Source: Planctomycetota bacterium (lineage in GTDB: Bacteria; Planctomycetota; B15-G4). Taken from it: a DNA stretch of 64,000 nt. Under the pieces are notes generated by a model. That model saw only the letters and a list, made by a program, of their open reading frames with translations. It did not search any database and had not been told where the DNA came from. Location: assembly GCA_029259715.1 (NCBI GenBank), contig JAJDEP010000009.1, positions 1 through 64,000 on the forward strand, in the 5' to 3' direction. This document shows, piece by piece, positions 35,240 to 44,053 of this stretch (positions within the stretch are counted from its first letter, which is position 1; every line of letters starts with the position of its first letter). Position numbers and translations under genes: made by a program.

Positions 35240-35740
35240 ATGTCGACGTCCGCGCTGATCCCGTGGTTGGCCCAGCAGAACGTGCTGACCGACGACATCA
35301 TGCTCCTGGGCGGCCTCGTCGAGACCCACGCCGAGATGTGGTTGTGGATGGCTCTCGTGCTGCTCATCGCCGAGATCCTGACGGTTGGGTTCTTCGCCGC
35401 CGCCATGGCCGTGGCCTCGCTCTTCACCGCCGGGGTGGCCTGGGTCGGGGCCGGACCCTACTGGCAACTGTTCGCCTTCTCGGCCTTCTCCATCGGCATG
35501 CTCGTCTGGATGCGGCCGGTGTTCGTGCGCTGGCTGTCGCCCGGCGACGAGCCCACCAACTTGTCCAAGCTCGTGGGCCAACAGGGCACGGTCATCGAAC
35601 AGGTTCCCGCACAGGGACATGGCCGCGTGAAACTGACCAACGAAGAGTGGCGCGCCACCTCCGCCGAAGCCCTCGACATCGGGGACCGGGTGAAGGTGGC
35701 GGCCGTCGAAGGGAACACGCTCACCGTGACCCGAGGCTGA
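35240..35740 (+). CDS. NfeD family membrane protein
   Basis: Protein of 166 aa with three or four membrane helices (about residues 33-100) followed by a small OB-fold domain (SKLVGQQGTVIEQVPAQGHGRVKLTNEEWRA...GDRVKVAAVEGNTLTVTR), the NfeD C-terminal domain. The start ATG 35240 has a strong GAGGAGGGAAGAG region upstream. NfeD proteins are typically co-transcribed with SPFH/stomatin proteins, as here: the band-7 gene begins 67 bases downstream. The pair is thought to organise membrane microdomains; no protease domain is fused to this short form. Confidence 0.92.
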   Translation: MSTSALIPWLAQQNVLTDDIMLLGGLVETHAEMWLWMALVLLIAEILTVGFFAAAMAVASLFTAGVAWVGAGPYWQLFAFSAFSIGMLVWMRPVFVRWLSPGDEPTNLSKLVGQQGTVIEQVPAQGHGRVKLTNEEWRATSAEALDIGDRVKVAAVEGNTLTVTRG

Positions 35741-35807
35741 GGCCTCCGCGCAGCGTGTCCGTGAAAACCAGCGCCTCAGCGGCGCCTAGGAAGAGGGAGA
35801 CGACCCC

Positions 35808-36773
35808 GTGACTCAGGTCCTGCTCGCATTGCTCGTGTTGGCCGTCGTGCTGCTGGCGCGCGGCATCAAGATCATCAAGCAGGCGGAGGTCATGCTCATC
35901 GAGCGCCTCGGCAAGTACCACCGCACGATCACTCCCGGCATCAACGTGCTGATCCCGATCATCGACTCGCCGCGGGCGGTCTCGTGGATCCTGCCGATCC
36001 GTGCCGGCGCGCGGGCGGGCAACGTCGTGCGCATCACCGATCGGGTCGACCTGCGCGAGACCGTGCTCGACTTCCCGCAGCAGCGCGTGATCACCGCCGA
36101 CAACGTGGTGATCGAGATCAATGGCCTGCTCTTCGCGCAGATCACCGATCCGCTCAGCGCCGTGTACGAGGTCAGCAACCTGCCCATGGCCATCGAGAAG
36201 CTGGCCCAGACCACGCTGCGTAACATCATCGGCGAGATCGCCCTCGACCAGGCCCTCTCCAGCCGCGACGAGATCAACTCGAAGATGCGCGCCGTGCTCG
36301 ACGAGGCCACCGACAAGTGGGGCGTGAAGGTCAACCGCGTCGAGCTGCAGGACATCTCTCCGCCGCCCGAGATCCAGATGGCGATGGAGAAGCAGATGAA
36401 GGCCGAGCGCACCCGGCGCGCGACGATCCTTGAGGCCGAGGGCGAGAAGGCCTCACGCGTGCTGCGCGCCGAGGGTCTGCGCGATGCGGCCGCCACCGAG
36501 GCCGAGGGCGAGCGCCAGCGGTTGGTGCTCAAGGCGGCGGGCGAGGCCGAGGCGATCCAGAAGGTGGCCGAGGCGCTCGGTGGCGCCGGGGTCAGCCCGG
36601 CCCAATACCTGGTGGCGATGGAGTATCTCAAGATGCTCAAGGAGGTCGCGTCGTCCGAGCATGGTCAGAAGACGGTCTTCATGCCGTTCGAGTCGGCCGG
36701 CGTCCTCGGCGCCATCGGTGGTCTCAAGGAGATGCTCGGGACCGTCAGCACCGGCGAGACCCTCGCCGGCTAG
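35808..36773 (+). CDS. SPFH/Band 7 (stomatin-like) membrane protein
   Basis: Protein of 321 aa with GTG start after GAAGAGGGAG. One N-terminal membrane helix (LLALLVLAVVLLARGI), then the band-7 domain (about 20-190: VMLIERLGKYHRTITPGINVLIP, RVDLRETVLDFP, TTLRNIIGEIALDQALSSRD, VNRVELQDISPP) and a helical coiled region rich in Ala/Glu/Arg with AEGEKASRVLRAEG-type repeats. It is the partner of the upstream NfeD gene. Similar to QmcA and bacterial stomatins. Its last four bases overlap the convergent DoxX-like gene. Confidence 0.93.
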   Translation: MTQVLLALLVLAVVLLARGIKIIKQAEVMLIERLGKYHRTITPGINVLIPIIDSPRAVSWILPIRAGARAGNVVRITDRVDLRETVLDFPQQRVITADNVVIEINGLLFAQITDPLSAVYEVSNLPMAIEKLAQTTLRNIIGEIALDQALSSRDEINSKMRAVLDEATDKWGVKVNRVELQDISPPPEIQMAMEKQMKAERTRRATILEAEGEKASRVLRAEGLRDAAATEAEGERQRLVLKAAGEAEAIQKVAEALGGAGVSPAQYLVAMEYLKMLKEVASSEHGQKTVFMPFESAGVLGAIGGLKEMLGTVSTGETLAG

Positions 36774-37207
36774 GCCCTGCGGCGGCGCGCGAGCAGGGCG
36801 TCGAGGCTGAGACGATCCCACTCGCGGGGCAGCAGCAGCACGGGAAGCAACAGCACCGTGCGTGGGAACACGTGGGTGAACGGGCTCCAGAACGCGCCGG
36901 CGACGTCGGTGAGCAGGTGTCCGTAGGTCACGATGATCAGCACGAAGCCCAGGGCCACGCAGGCGTCCCGCGTGCGCAGGCCCAGCAGCAGCAGCCCGCC
37001 GGCCAGCAGCTCGACGGTGGGGATGGTCGTGCCCACGCCCCAGAGCAGCCAGTCCGGCATCCACGCCCCGACTTCGTGGGACGATGCGATGAAGAACTTC
37101 TCGGCGTGAGCGACCGGTCCCATGGCGAAGCACTTGGTCCAGCCCGCCATGAACCACATCAACCCGCCGATCCAGCGGGCGAAGAACACTGCCCAGGCCC
37201 TCTCCAT
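36770..37207 (-). CDS. DoxX-like small membrane protein
   Basis: Protein of 145 aa with four hydrophobic helices. The N-terminus ARWIGGLMWFMAGWTKCF and VELLAGGLLLLGLRTRDACVALGFVLI resemble the DoxX/SURF4 family of four-helix membrane proteins. The C-terminus is Arg-rich and would be cytoplasmic. AAGGGGGATC precedes the ATG at 37207. The function of most DoxX-like proteins is unknown. It is a single gene, convergent with the SPFH gene and divergent from a HEAT-repeat gene. Confidence 0.7.
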   Translation of the reverse strand: MERAWAVFFARWIGGLMWFMAGWTKCFAMGPVAHAEKFFIASSHEVGAWMPDWLLWGVGTTIPTVELLAGGLLLLGLRTRDACVALGFVLIIVTYGHLLTDVAGAFWSPFTHVFPRTVLLLPVLLLPREWDRLSLDALLARRRRA

Positions 37208-37264
37208 GTCGGATCCCCCTTCAGCGTTGCCGTGTCTCGGGGTGGATGTTCCCAGGGCGGGGCG

Positions 37265-37301
37265 GTGAATTCACTCTCCGCCGGTGACTTCGGTCCGGCG
37301 G
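37265..37301. promoter_or_regulatory. Palindrome and inverted repeat in a divergent intergenic region
   Basis: GTGAATTCAC (37265-37274) is a perfect 10-bp palindrome. Four bases later CCGCCGG (37278-37284) and CCGGCGG (37295-37301) form a perfect 7-bp inverted repeat around a ten-base spacer. Both lie between the DoxX-like and HEAT-repeat genes, where promoters and operators are expected. The palindrome is a candidate regulator-binding site; the second repeat could also be an RNA hairpin ahead of 37333. Confidence 0.3.
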
Positions 37302-37332
37302 GATGCCTAGAGGCAGCGATGGGGTCGGATCC

Positions 37333-39273
37333 ATGAGCGTCGTCCGTAGGGTGGAGCCGGGCTTCCGGTGGCAGGCGAGCCTGCTGGTGGTCGCGTGGCT
37401 CGCGACGGTTCCGGTCGCGGCCGCCCACGGCGGCGGTTACCAGCTCCCGGGCACCTCCGACAAGGCGACCGGCGTGCCCACCCCCGGCAGCACGGTGTCC
37501 GGCAGCCGCTACCGCACACAGGCGGTGCCCCGAGACTCGTGGGAATTCTGGTGGGAGTACAACGGCGAGACGCTGCTCGGGCTGGGCACGAACGCGCGGC
37601 GCTCGGTCACCGGGACGCAGGGTGAGTTGCTGGCCCGGCGCCTCGCGGGCGCGCCCCGCCGCGCCCGCCGGCCGGACGCCTACCGGGTCACGGCGGACAT
37701 CGTCCCGGCGCTGCTCGACGTGCTCGAGCGCTCGCAGAACACCGAGCTGATCGACTCCGCGTTGCTGGCCCTGGCTCGCAGCGCCGAAGCCGTCTCCACC
37801 GACGGCGTCACTGATGCGGCCGTGGCGCGCCTCGAACATCCCGACCCGAGCGTGGCCTCGGCGGCGGCCCTGTCGCTGGGCGTGCTGCGCTCACCCCGGT
37901 CGGTGCCCCTGCTGAAGGCCGTGTGCTTCGGCGAGTTCTCCCGTCCGGTGCTCGTGCGTGCCTTCGCAGCCCTGGGTCTGGGCTTGCTGGGCGACGAAGC
38001 CGGCGGCGTCGAAGCGCGGGAGGCCTTGCTCGCCATGGCGCGTGGTGAAGGCATGGCGCTCGCCTCCGCCACCGGCGAGACGCTGCCGGTCCGCCCGATC
38101 GCCGGCGAGGTGCGCGTGGCGGCGGTGGTCGCGCTGGGACTGCTCGACGGGGCGCCGCAGGACGTGGCCGCCACGCTGGTGGCCCTGGTGGCCGATGCGC
38201 GCACGCCGTTCTCGTTGAGGCCCCATGCGGCCATCGCTCTGGGGCGCATCGGCGACCCGGCGGCCACGCCGGTCCTGCTGGGGATCCTACGGGACCCCGC
38301 CGCGTCCCTGCCGCTGCGCCAGTCGGCGGCGGCCGCCCTCGGTCGCGTCGCCGCGCTCACCGAGGGCCCTGTGGTGGACGCCCTCATCGACGAGGCGTTG
38401 CGCGGTCGGGACGATCCGGTGCGGCACTTCGCCATCATGGCGCTGGGCCGGCTCGGCGCGGCGGCACCGCCGGTGCCGCGCTCTGCAGCAAACGGAGGCC
38501 CCACGGGCGCGGACGCCGCTCATGGGGACCCCGCCCTCGGCGATCCTGATTCCTTTGCCAATCGATTGCGTGCCGCCCACGACAGGTTGACCGCCTTCTT
38601 CACGAAGGCCATCGAACGACCGTCACGGCGCGAGAGCCGTCCCTGGGCGTGCGTGGCCGCCGGACTCTACGGCCGGGCCCACCGCGATCGCCGCGGACGC
38701 CTGGCCGAGGCGCTCGGTGCGGCTTACGGGCGGGAACGCAATGCCAGCGTCCGCGGCGCCCTGGTCGTGGCCCTGGGGTTGCTGGACGCCCGCACCCACG
38801 CGCCGCGCATCGAGCGCGATCTGCGCCTGTCGAACGACGAGGTCTTCAAGGGTCATGCCGCCCAAACCCTGGCCCTGCTGCGCCATGCACCGTCGGTGCC
38901 GTTCCTGCTCGACCTGGTGGGGTCGCGTCGCATCACGCCGACGTTGCGGCTGCGGGTCACGTCGGCCCTGGCGCTGCTCGACCCGGCCGGCGGCGTCGAG
39001 CGCCTCGTCGGCGTGTTGCGCGACGTTCCCGACCGGCGCATGCAAGGCGCGGCCGCCCGGGCTCTGGGGCAGCTCGGCGGCGAGGCGGCGGTGCAGGCGC
39101 TGCTGGAGGCGGTGGCCGACGAGAGCCTCTCCAACTTCGTTCGCGCCTATGCGGTCGTGGGTCTGGGGCTGGCCGCCGAACGCGAGGTGCCGCGTTGGAA
39201 CGCGCGCCTGCGCGAGGACCACAACTGGCACCTCACGGCGCCGACCATCGCTTACGCCATCGACATCCTGTAG
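37333..39273 (+). CDS. Exported HEAT-repeat (PBS-lyase-like) protein
   Basis: Protein of 646 aa. The N-terminus has a signal peptide (WQASLLVVAWLATVPVAAAHGGG) after a short basic stretch. From residue about 115 onward it is made of HEAT/PBS-lyase-type helical repeats of about 30 residues, for example ASAAALSLGVLRSPRSVPLLK, AAIALGRIGDPAATPVLLGIL and AARALGQLGGEAAVQALLEAV. Such solenoids bind proteins; no catalytic domain is visible. An acidic/Pro-rich insert lies near residues 380-410. An in-frame ATG at 37303 would add ten residues; 37333 gives the cleaner signal peptide. No operon partner is evident. A surface or periplasmic scaffold is likely. Confidence 0.85.
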   Translation: MSVVRRVEPGFRWQASLLVVAWLATVPVAAAHGGGYQLPGTSDKATGVPTPGSTVSGSRYRTQAVPRDSWEFWWEYNGETLLGLGTNARRSVTGTQGELLARRLAGAPRRARRPDAYRVTADIVPALLDVLERSQNTELIDSALLALARSAEAVSTDGVTDAAVARLEHPDPSVASAAALSLGVLRSPRSVPLLKAVCFGEFSRPVLVRAFAALGLGLLGDEAGGVEAREALLAMARGEGMALASATGETLPVRPIAGEVRVAAVVALGLLDGAPQDVAATLVALVADARTPFSLRPHAAIALGRIGDPAATPVLLGILRDPAASLPLRQSAAAALGRVAALTEGPVVDALIDEALRGRDDPVRHFAIMALGRLGAAAPPVPRSAANGGPTGADAAHGDPALGDPDSFANRLRAAHDRLTAFFTKAIERPSRRESRPWACVAAGLYGRAHRDRRGRLAEALGAAYGRERNASVRGALVVALGLLDARTHAPRIERDLRLSNDEVFKGHAAQTLALLRHAPSVPFLLDLVGSRRITPTLRLRVTSALALLDPAGGVERLVGVLRDVPDRRMQGAAARALGQLGGEAAVQALLEAVADESLSNFVRAYAVVGLGLAAEREVPRWNARLREDHNWHLTAPTIAYAIDIL

Positions 39274-39298
39274 GCGCTCCGGCGATCGCCTCTCGCCG

Positions 39299-40873
39299 CT
39301 ACAGCGTGACCTTCGGCTGCTTCACCGCGCGCACCTCGTCGGGCCGGCCGATGATGCGCGAGTGGGGGGCGGTCCTGACCGTCTCGGGATCGTGCTCGCA
39401 CTCGGCGGCGATGGCCTTCATCACGTCGACGAAGCGGTCGAGGGTCTCCTTCGACTCGGTCTCGGTGGGCTCGATCATGAGCGCCTCGGGCACGATCAGC
39501 GGGAAGTAGATCGTCGGCGGGTGGATGCCGTAGTCGATCAGGCGCTTGGCGATGTCGGTGGCCTTGATGCCGTTGGGCAGGCCCTTGGCCGTGGCCACGA
39601 ACTCGTGCATGCAGGTCTCGTCGATCCACACCCGGAAGGTGTCCTTGAGCCGCACCCGCAGATAGTTCGCGTTGAGCACGGCGTTGTCGGCGATGGCCTT
39701 GAGACCGTCGGGGCCGTTGGCGCGCATGTAGGTGTAGCTGCGCACCATGACGCCGGCGTTGGTCATGAACCCGCGGGTGCGCCCGATGGACTTCTCCGAC
39801 GACCACACCGTGGCGAAGGTGCCGTCGCCGTGGTGCTCGATCTTGGGCACGGGCAGGTAGGGAGACAGCAGGTCGCGCACCGCGATGGGGCCCGCGCCCG
39901 GCCCGCCGCCGCCGTGGGGCTGGCTGAACGTCTTGTGCAGGTTGAAGTGCATCACGTCGACGCCGAAGTCGCCCGGGCGCGTGCGCCCGAGGATGGCGTT
40001 CATGTTGGCGCCGTCCATGTAGACCAGACCGCCCGCCGCGTGGATCTTCTCGCAGATCAGCTTGATGTTCGGCTCGAACAGCCCGAGCGTCGACGGGTTG
40101 GTGATCATCAGGCCGGCGATGTCGTGGCCGTCGCCGATGACCTTGGCCAGCGAGTCCATGTCGACGCGGCCGCTGGCGTTGCTCTTGAGCTCGCGGGTGG
40201 TGAAGCCGGTCATGGTGCACGAGGCCGGGTTGGTGCCATGGGCGCTGTCGGGGATCAGGATGACCTTGCGCGCCGCACCGCCCCGCTCGGGGTGACCGGG
40301 GTCGTCGAGGTAGGCGCGCATGACCATCAGCGCGGTGAGCTCGCCATGGGCGCCGGCGGCCGGGTGCAGGCTCACGTCGTCGAGACCACTGACTGCCTTG
40401 AGGATCTCGGCCGTGCGCCAGCAGATCTCGAGCATGCCCTGGGACTGGTCGTCGGTCTGCATCGGGTGCAGGTTGGCCAGTCTCGGCAGCTGACAGACCC
40501 GCTCGTTGACGAGCGGGTTGTACTTCATGGTGCACGAGCCCAACGGATAGAAGGCGTTGGCGATGGAGAAGTTGAGCGTCGACAAGCGTGTGTAGTGTCG
40601 CTGAGCGTCGAGCTCGCCGATCTCGGGCAGGCCCGCGGGCTCGGCGCGCCTGACCCCGGCAGGCAGGACGCTGGCCGGGTCGACGCGGTCGACGCCGAGG
40701 GGCGGCGGGCGTACGCCGCGCCGTCCGGGGATCGAGAGCTCGTAGACGCTGAGGGCGGCCGCGGCCCCGCCCGTGGAGGTCGTGGCGCGGGACACATCCA
40801 CGGCGCCGTTGCCGCGGCCGGCTCCGTCGCCCGAGGTCGCCGACGTGGCGCCGACCGGATCGGTGGTCGTCAT
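39299..40873 (-). CDS. gcvPB: Glycine dehydrogenase (decarboxylating) subunit 2
   Basis: P-protein beta half of the glycine cleavage system, 524 aa. The PLP-binding lysine is Lys314 in DVMHFNLHKTFSQPHGGGGPG. Other signatures are TMKYNP, SLHPAAGAHGE, DSAHGTNPAS and DGANMNAILGRTRPGD. The first 85 residues are Gly/Thr/Ala-rich and variable. The start ATG at 40873 overlaps the upstream gcvPA stop by four bases (ATGA). It is the last gene of gcvT-gcvH-gcvPA-gcvPB. The split P-protein is the common bacterial alternative to the fused GcvP. Confidence 0.95.
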   Translation of the reverse strand: MTTTDPVGATSATSGDGAGRGNGAVDVSRATTSTGGAAAALSVYELSIPGRRGVRPPPLGVDRVDPASVLPAGVRRAEPAGLPEIGELDAQRHYTRLSTLNFSIANAFYPLGSCTMKYNPLVNERVCQLPRLANLHPMQTDDQSQGMLEICWRTAEILKAVSGLDDVSLHPAAGAHGELTALMVMRAYLDDPGHPERGGAARKVILIPDSAHGTNPASCTMTGFTTRELKSNASGRVDMDSLAKVIGDGHDIAGLMITNPSTLGLFEPNIKLICEKIHAAGGLVYMDGANMNAILGRTRPGDFGVDVMHFNLHKTFSQPHGGGGPGAGPIAVRDLLSPYLPVPKIEHHGDGTFATVWSSEKSIGRTRGFMTNAGVMVRSYTYMRANGPDGLKAIADNAVLNANYLRVRLKDTFRVWIDETCMHEFVATAKGLPNGIKATDIAKRLIDYGIHPPTIYFPLIVPEALMIEPTETESKETLDRFVDVMKAIAAECEHDPETVRTAPHSRIIGRPDEVRAVKQPKVTL

Positions 40874-42249
40874 CGCATCGCCTCCAGGGCGGCCACGAGT
40901 CGTTCGACCTCGTCCTTGCTGTTGACGTCGGTGACGGCCAACACCAGCAGGTGGTCGTCGGCGAGGTCGTTGTCGCTGGCGAGGCCCGAGCACTGGGGCA
41001 GGCGCGCGACGTCGAAGCCGCCGATGATGTCGTGGTCGAGCAGCAGGCGCCGGTTGACTTCGGCCGCCGGCAGGGGCGTGCGCAGCGTGAACTCGTTGAA
41101 GTACGGCGCATCGGGGAAGGCCAGCTCCCAGCCGTCGAGGGCGGTGATGCGTTGCACGGCGTCGTGGGCCCGGCTCAGGTTCACCTCGCCCAGTTCGACG
41201 AAGCCCTGCTTGCCGAGCAGCGACATCCAGATCGTCGCCCGCAGGGCCATCAGCTGCTGGCTGGTGCAGATGTTGCTCGTCGCCTTGGTGCGGCGGATGT
41301 GCTGCTCACGGGTCTGGAAGGTGAGCACCACTGCGCGGTTGCCGTGGCCGTCGACGGTCTCACCGGCGATGCGGGCCGGCATCTGGCGCACGTGCTCCAT
41401 GCGACCGCAGAGGTAGCCCACCCCGGGGCCGCCGAACCAGGGCGGGTTGCCCATGCCGGTGGCCTCGCCGCAGACCATGTCGGCGCCGAGTTTTCCGGGG
41501 GCTTCCAGCAATGAGAGCGAGACGGGGTCGGTGGCGACGACGCACAGGGCGCCGGCGGCGTGGGTCGCCTCGGCCAGGGCCGAGACGTCCTCGATGGCGC
41601 CGAAGAAGTTGGGGCTCTGGATCGCCACGGCCGCGGTGCCCTCGCCGGCGGCTGCGGCGATGGCCTCGGCCGGTGTGCGGCCGTCCACGAGGTCGACCTC
41701 CACCAGCGTGGCGCCCAGGCTGCGGCAGTACGTCGTCAGGCAGCCGCGGGCGTCCGGGTGCAGGCCGCGGCTGACGACCACGGTCTCGCAGCCGCGCTTG
41801 AGGCGCATGGCCATGAGCACGGCCTCGACCACCGCCGTGGCGCCGTCGTAGAGCGAGGCGTTGGCCACTTCCATGCCGGTCAGGCGGCACATCATGGTCT
41901 GCCACTCGAGGATCGTGCGCAGGGTGCCCTGGCTGGCCTCGGGCTGGTAGGGCGTGTAGGCCGTCCAGTACTCGGTGCGCGCCACGAGCGAGTCGACCAG
42001 GCTCGGGCAGAAGTGGCGGTAGGCGCCCGCGCCGAGGAATCCGGGCCGGTCGTCGACGGCGACGTTGCGGTCGGCGAGCTGCTTCATGTGCCGCACGAGC
42101 TCGTCTTCGGTGAGCGCCGGCTCGACGTCGAGGTCGCCAGGGAATCGACAGTCGGGCGGGATGGGCGCCATCAGCGCGTCGATGCTGTCGGCGCCGATGG
42201 CCTTCAGCATGGCGGCGCGATCGGCGTCGGTGTTCTGGACGTAGCTCAT
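40870..42249 (-). CDS. gcvPA: Glycine dehydrogenase (decarboxylating) subunit 1
   Basis: P-protein alpha half, 459 aa. Recognisable segments are FLGAGAYRHFCPSLVDSLVAR, AYTPYQPEASQGTLR, YDGATAVVEAVLMA, IQSPNFFGAIEDV and GGPGVGYL. This half lacks the PLP lysine, as expected, and pairs with gcvPB, whose start it overlaps. It follows gcvH by 95 bases, the only sizeable gap in the operon, where a second ribosome-binding region would sit. Length matches the family. Confidence 0.95.
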   Translation of the reverse strand: MSYVQNTDADRAAMLKAIGADSIDALMAPIPPDCRFPGDLDVEPALTEDELVRHMKQLADRNVAVDDRPGFLGAGAYRHFCPSLVDSLVARTEYWTAYTPYQPEASQGTLRTILEWQTMMCRLTGMEVANASLYDGATAVVEAVLMAMRLKRGCETVVVSRGLHPDARGCLTTYCRSLGATLVEVDLVDGRTPAEAIAAAAGEGTAAVAIQSPNFFGAIEDVSALAEATHAAGALCVVATDPVSLSLLEAPGKLGADMVCGEATGMGNPPWFGGPGVGYLCGRMEHVRQMPARIAGETVDGHGNRAVVLTFQTREQHIRRTKATSNICTSQQLMALRATIWMSLLGKQGFVELGEVNLSRAHDAVQRITALDGWELAFPDAPYFNEFTLRTPLPAAEVNRRLLLDHDIIGGFDVARLPQCSGLASDNDLADDHLLVLAVTDVNSKDEVERLVAALEAMR

Positions 42250-42344
42250 GCGCGTAGGCAGGTCAGGGGTGGAGGGGGCGGGTTTCGGCGGCGTCGCACG
42301 GCGGCAGCTTCGAGCGGCATCGTGTTGCGGTGTGGTCCGGGGTG

Positions 42345-42731
42345 CTAGTGGGCGTCGGCCGCGGCGAGTTCGTCATACGCGGCCGCGTCGAGCAGGTCGG
42401 CGGGCAGGTCGCCGCTCACCTTGACCTTGATCATCCAGCCGCCGCCGAAGGGCTCGGAGTTGATCACGGACAGGTTGTCCTCGAGGCCGCTGTTGACCTG
42501 CGTGACCTCGCCGGTGACCGGGCTCTTGAGATCGGAGACGGCCTTGACCGACTCGATCTCGCCGAAGGCCTCGCCGGCCGTGATGCTGTCGCCCACGGCG
42601 GGGAGGTCGATGTAGACCAGGTCAGAGAGGCTCTCGGCGGCGTGGGCCGTGATGCCCAGCGTGGCGATGTCGCCCTCCAGCCGGGCCCACTCGTGGGACG
42701 CGGTGTACTTGAGGTCGGTCGGGTTGCTCAT
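42345..42731 (-). CDS. gcvH: Glycine cleavage system H protein
   Basis: Lipoyl carrier of 128 aa. The lipoylation site is Lys63 in GEIESVKAVSDLKSPVTG; TASHEWARLEGDIATLGIT at the N-terminus and NSEPFGGGWMIKVK in the second half are typical. It shuttles the aminomethyl group between P-, T- and L-proteins. It begins two bases after the gcvT stop. The LipM-like octanoyltransferase at 34340 is a plausible source of the octanoyl group needed for lipoylation. Confidence 0.96.
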   Translation of the reverse strand: MSNPTDLKYTASHEWARLEGDIATLGITAHAAESLSDLVYIDLPAVGDSITAGEAFGEIESVKAVSDLKSPVTGEVTQVNSGLEDNLSVINSEPFGGGWMIKVKVSGDLPADLLDAAAYDELAAADAH

Positions 42732-42733
42732 GG

Positions 42734-43885
42734 TCAGTAGTCTCGCTTGAAGAAGGGCATCTCGACGAGGGTGACGTCCTGTCGCTTGCCCCGGATGTCC
42801 ATGGCGAGCGTGCGGCCCGCCTCTGCAAGTTCGGAGCGGACGTAGCCCGTGCCGATGATCGTGTCGAGGGTCGGTGAGGGCGAGCCGCTGCAGACGGTCC
42901 CGATGGCCGCGCCCCCGTCGTCGCCCGGCAGGTGCAGCGTGTAGCCCTGGCGCGGAACGCGCTTGCCGGCGGTGGTGAAGCCCACCAGACGGCGTTGGGG
43001 GCCGGCGGCGATGGCCGCTTCGAGGGCCGCGCGCCCCGAGAAGTCGTGGGTGTGCTTGACCATCTTGGGCAGCAGTCCGGCTTCCACCGGGTTGGTCGTG
43101 TCGTCGAGCTCGTGGCCGTACAGCGCCATGCCGGCTTCGAGGCGCAGGGTGTCGCGTGCGGCCAGGCCGATGGGGGTCAGGCCGGCGCTCTTCCCGGTCT
43201 CGAGCAGGGCGTTCCAGATCTCCGGAGCCTTGTCAGCAGCGAAGTACAGCTCGTAGCCGTCCTCGCCGGTGTAGCCGGTGCGCGAGATCATGGCCTCGTG
43301 GCCGCACACGCTGCCGCGCATGAAGGAGTAGTACTTGAGCGCGGCGGGGCCGGTGGCGCCTTCCCGCCGGACGGGTTCCGGCGGCTCGCCCGTGCACAGC
43401 GGGGCCAGCGCGTCCACTGAGGCGCGGCCCTGCAGGGCGATCATGGCCAGGTCGTCGGAGAGGTCCTGCAGCTCGCAGTCGTAGCGGGCGACCACCTCGC
43501 GCATCCAGGCGATGTCGCGGTCGCGGTTGCCGGCGTTGATGCAGAAGAACACCTCGTCGGTGTCGCGGTAGACCAGGACGTCGTCCATGGTCGTGCCGTC
43601 TTCGCGGCAGAAGAACGAGTAGCGGATCGCGCCGAACTTGAGCTTGGAGATGTTCGGGTGCACGAGGAACTGGGCGGCTTCCTCGCGTCGCTCGCCGAGG
43701 ATGCGCACGCGGCCCATGTGGCACAGGTCGAACAGGCCGCCCACCGTGCGCACCCGCCCGACCTCCTCGAGGATGCCCTCGTACTGCACCGGCATGGCGA
43801 AGCCGGCGAAGTCGACCAGGCGCGCCCCGGCGTCCTCATGCAGGGCGGTCAGCGGGGTGCGGCGCAATTCGGTGGCGGAGGCCAT
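42734..43885 (-). CDS. gcvT: Aminomethyltransferase (glycine cleavage T protein)
   Basis: Tetrahydrofolate-dependent T protein of 383 aa. Signatures are RTPLTALHEDAGARLVDFAGFAMPVQY, LFDLCHMGRVRILG, SRTGYTGEDGYELYF and ARDTLRLEAGMALYG. ATG 43885 (MASATELRRTPL) gives the usual N-terminus; the open frame continues 24 codons upstream in non-conserved sequence. It is the first gene of the gcv operon; a promoter should lie in 43886-44053, but I could not identify a convincing -35/-10 pair or a glycine riboswitch there. Confidence 0.95.
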   Translation of the reverse strand: MASATELRRTPLTALHEDAGARLVDFAGFAMPVQYEGILEEVGRVRTVGGLFDLCHMGRVRILGERREEAAQFLVHPNISKLKFGAIRYSFFCREDGTTMDDVLVYRDTDEVFFCINAGNRDRDIAWMREVVARYDCELQDLSDDLAMIALQGRASVDALAPLCTGEPPEPVRREGATGPAALKYYSFMRGSVCGHEAMISRTGYTGEDGYELYFAADKAPEIWNALLETGKSAGLTPIGLAARDTLRLEAGMALYGHELDDTTNPVEAGLLPKMVKHTHDFSGRAALEAAIAAGPQRRLVGFTTAGKRVPRQGYTLHLPGDDGGAAIGTVCSGSPSPTLDTIIGTGYVRSELAEAGRTLAMDIRGKRQDVTLVEMPFFKRDY

Positions 43886-44053
43886 GGTGGGGGTCCGTCG
43901 GGTCCTCGGAAACGGACCAAGGATCATGCCCGGCGGGGCGTCGCGATGCCATACCACCGGGCTCGGCGAACCCGTCGCGGTTCGATGAAATCCTCGCAGC
44001 GGCCCGAGGAATCCAGCACCGGCCGGTCGACGGCCGCGGAGAGCCGCGCCGGC

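Noticed and set aside
43886..44053. Glycine riboswitch upstream of gcvT
   Set aside because: The 168-base leader shows no recognisable tandem aptamer pattern by eye; a covariance-model search would be needed to exclude it fully.
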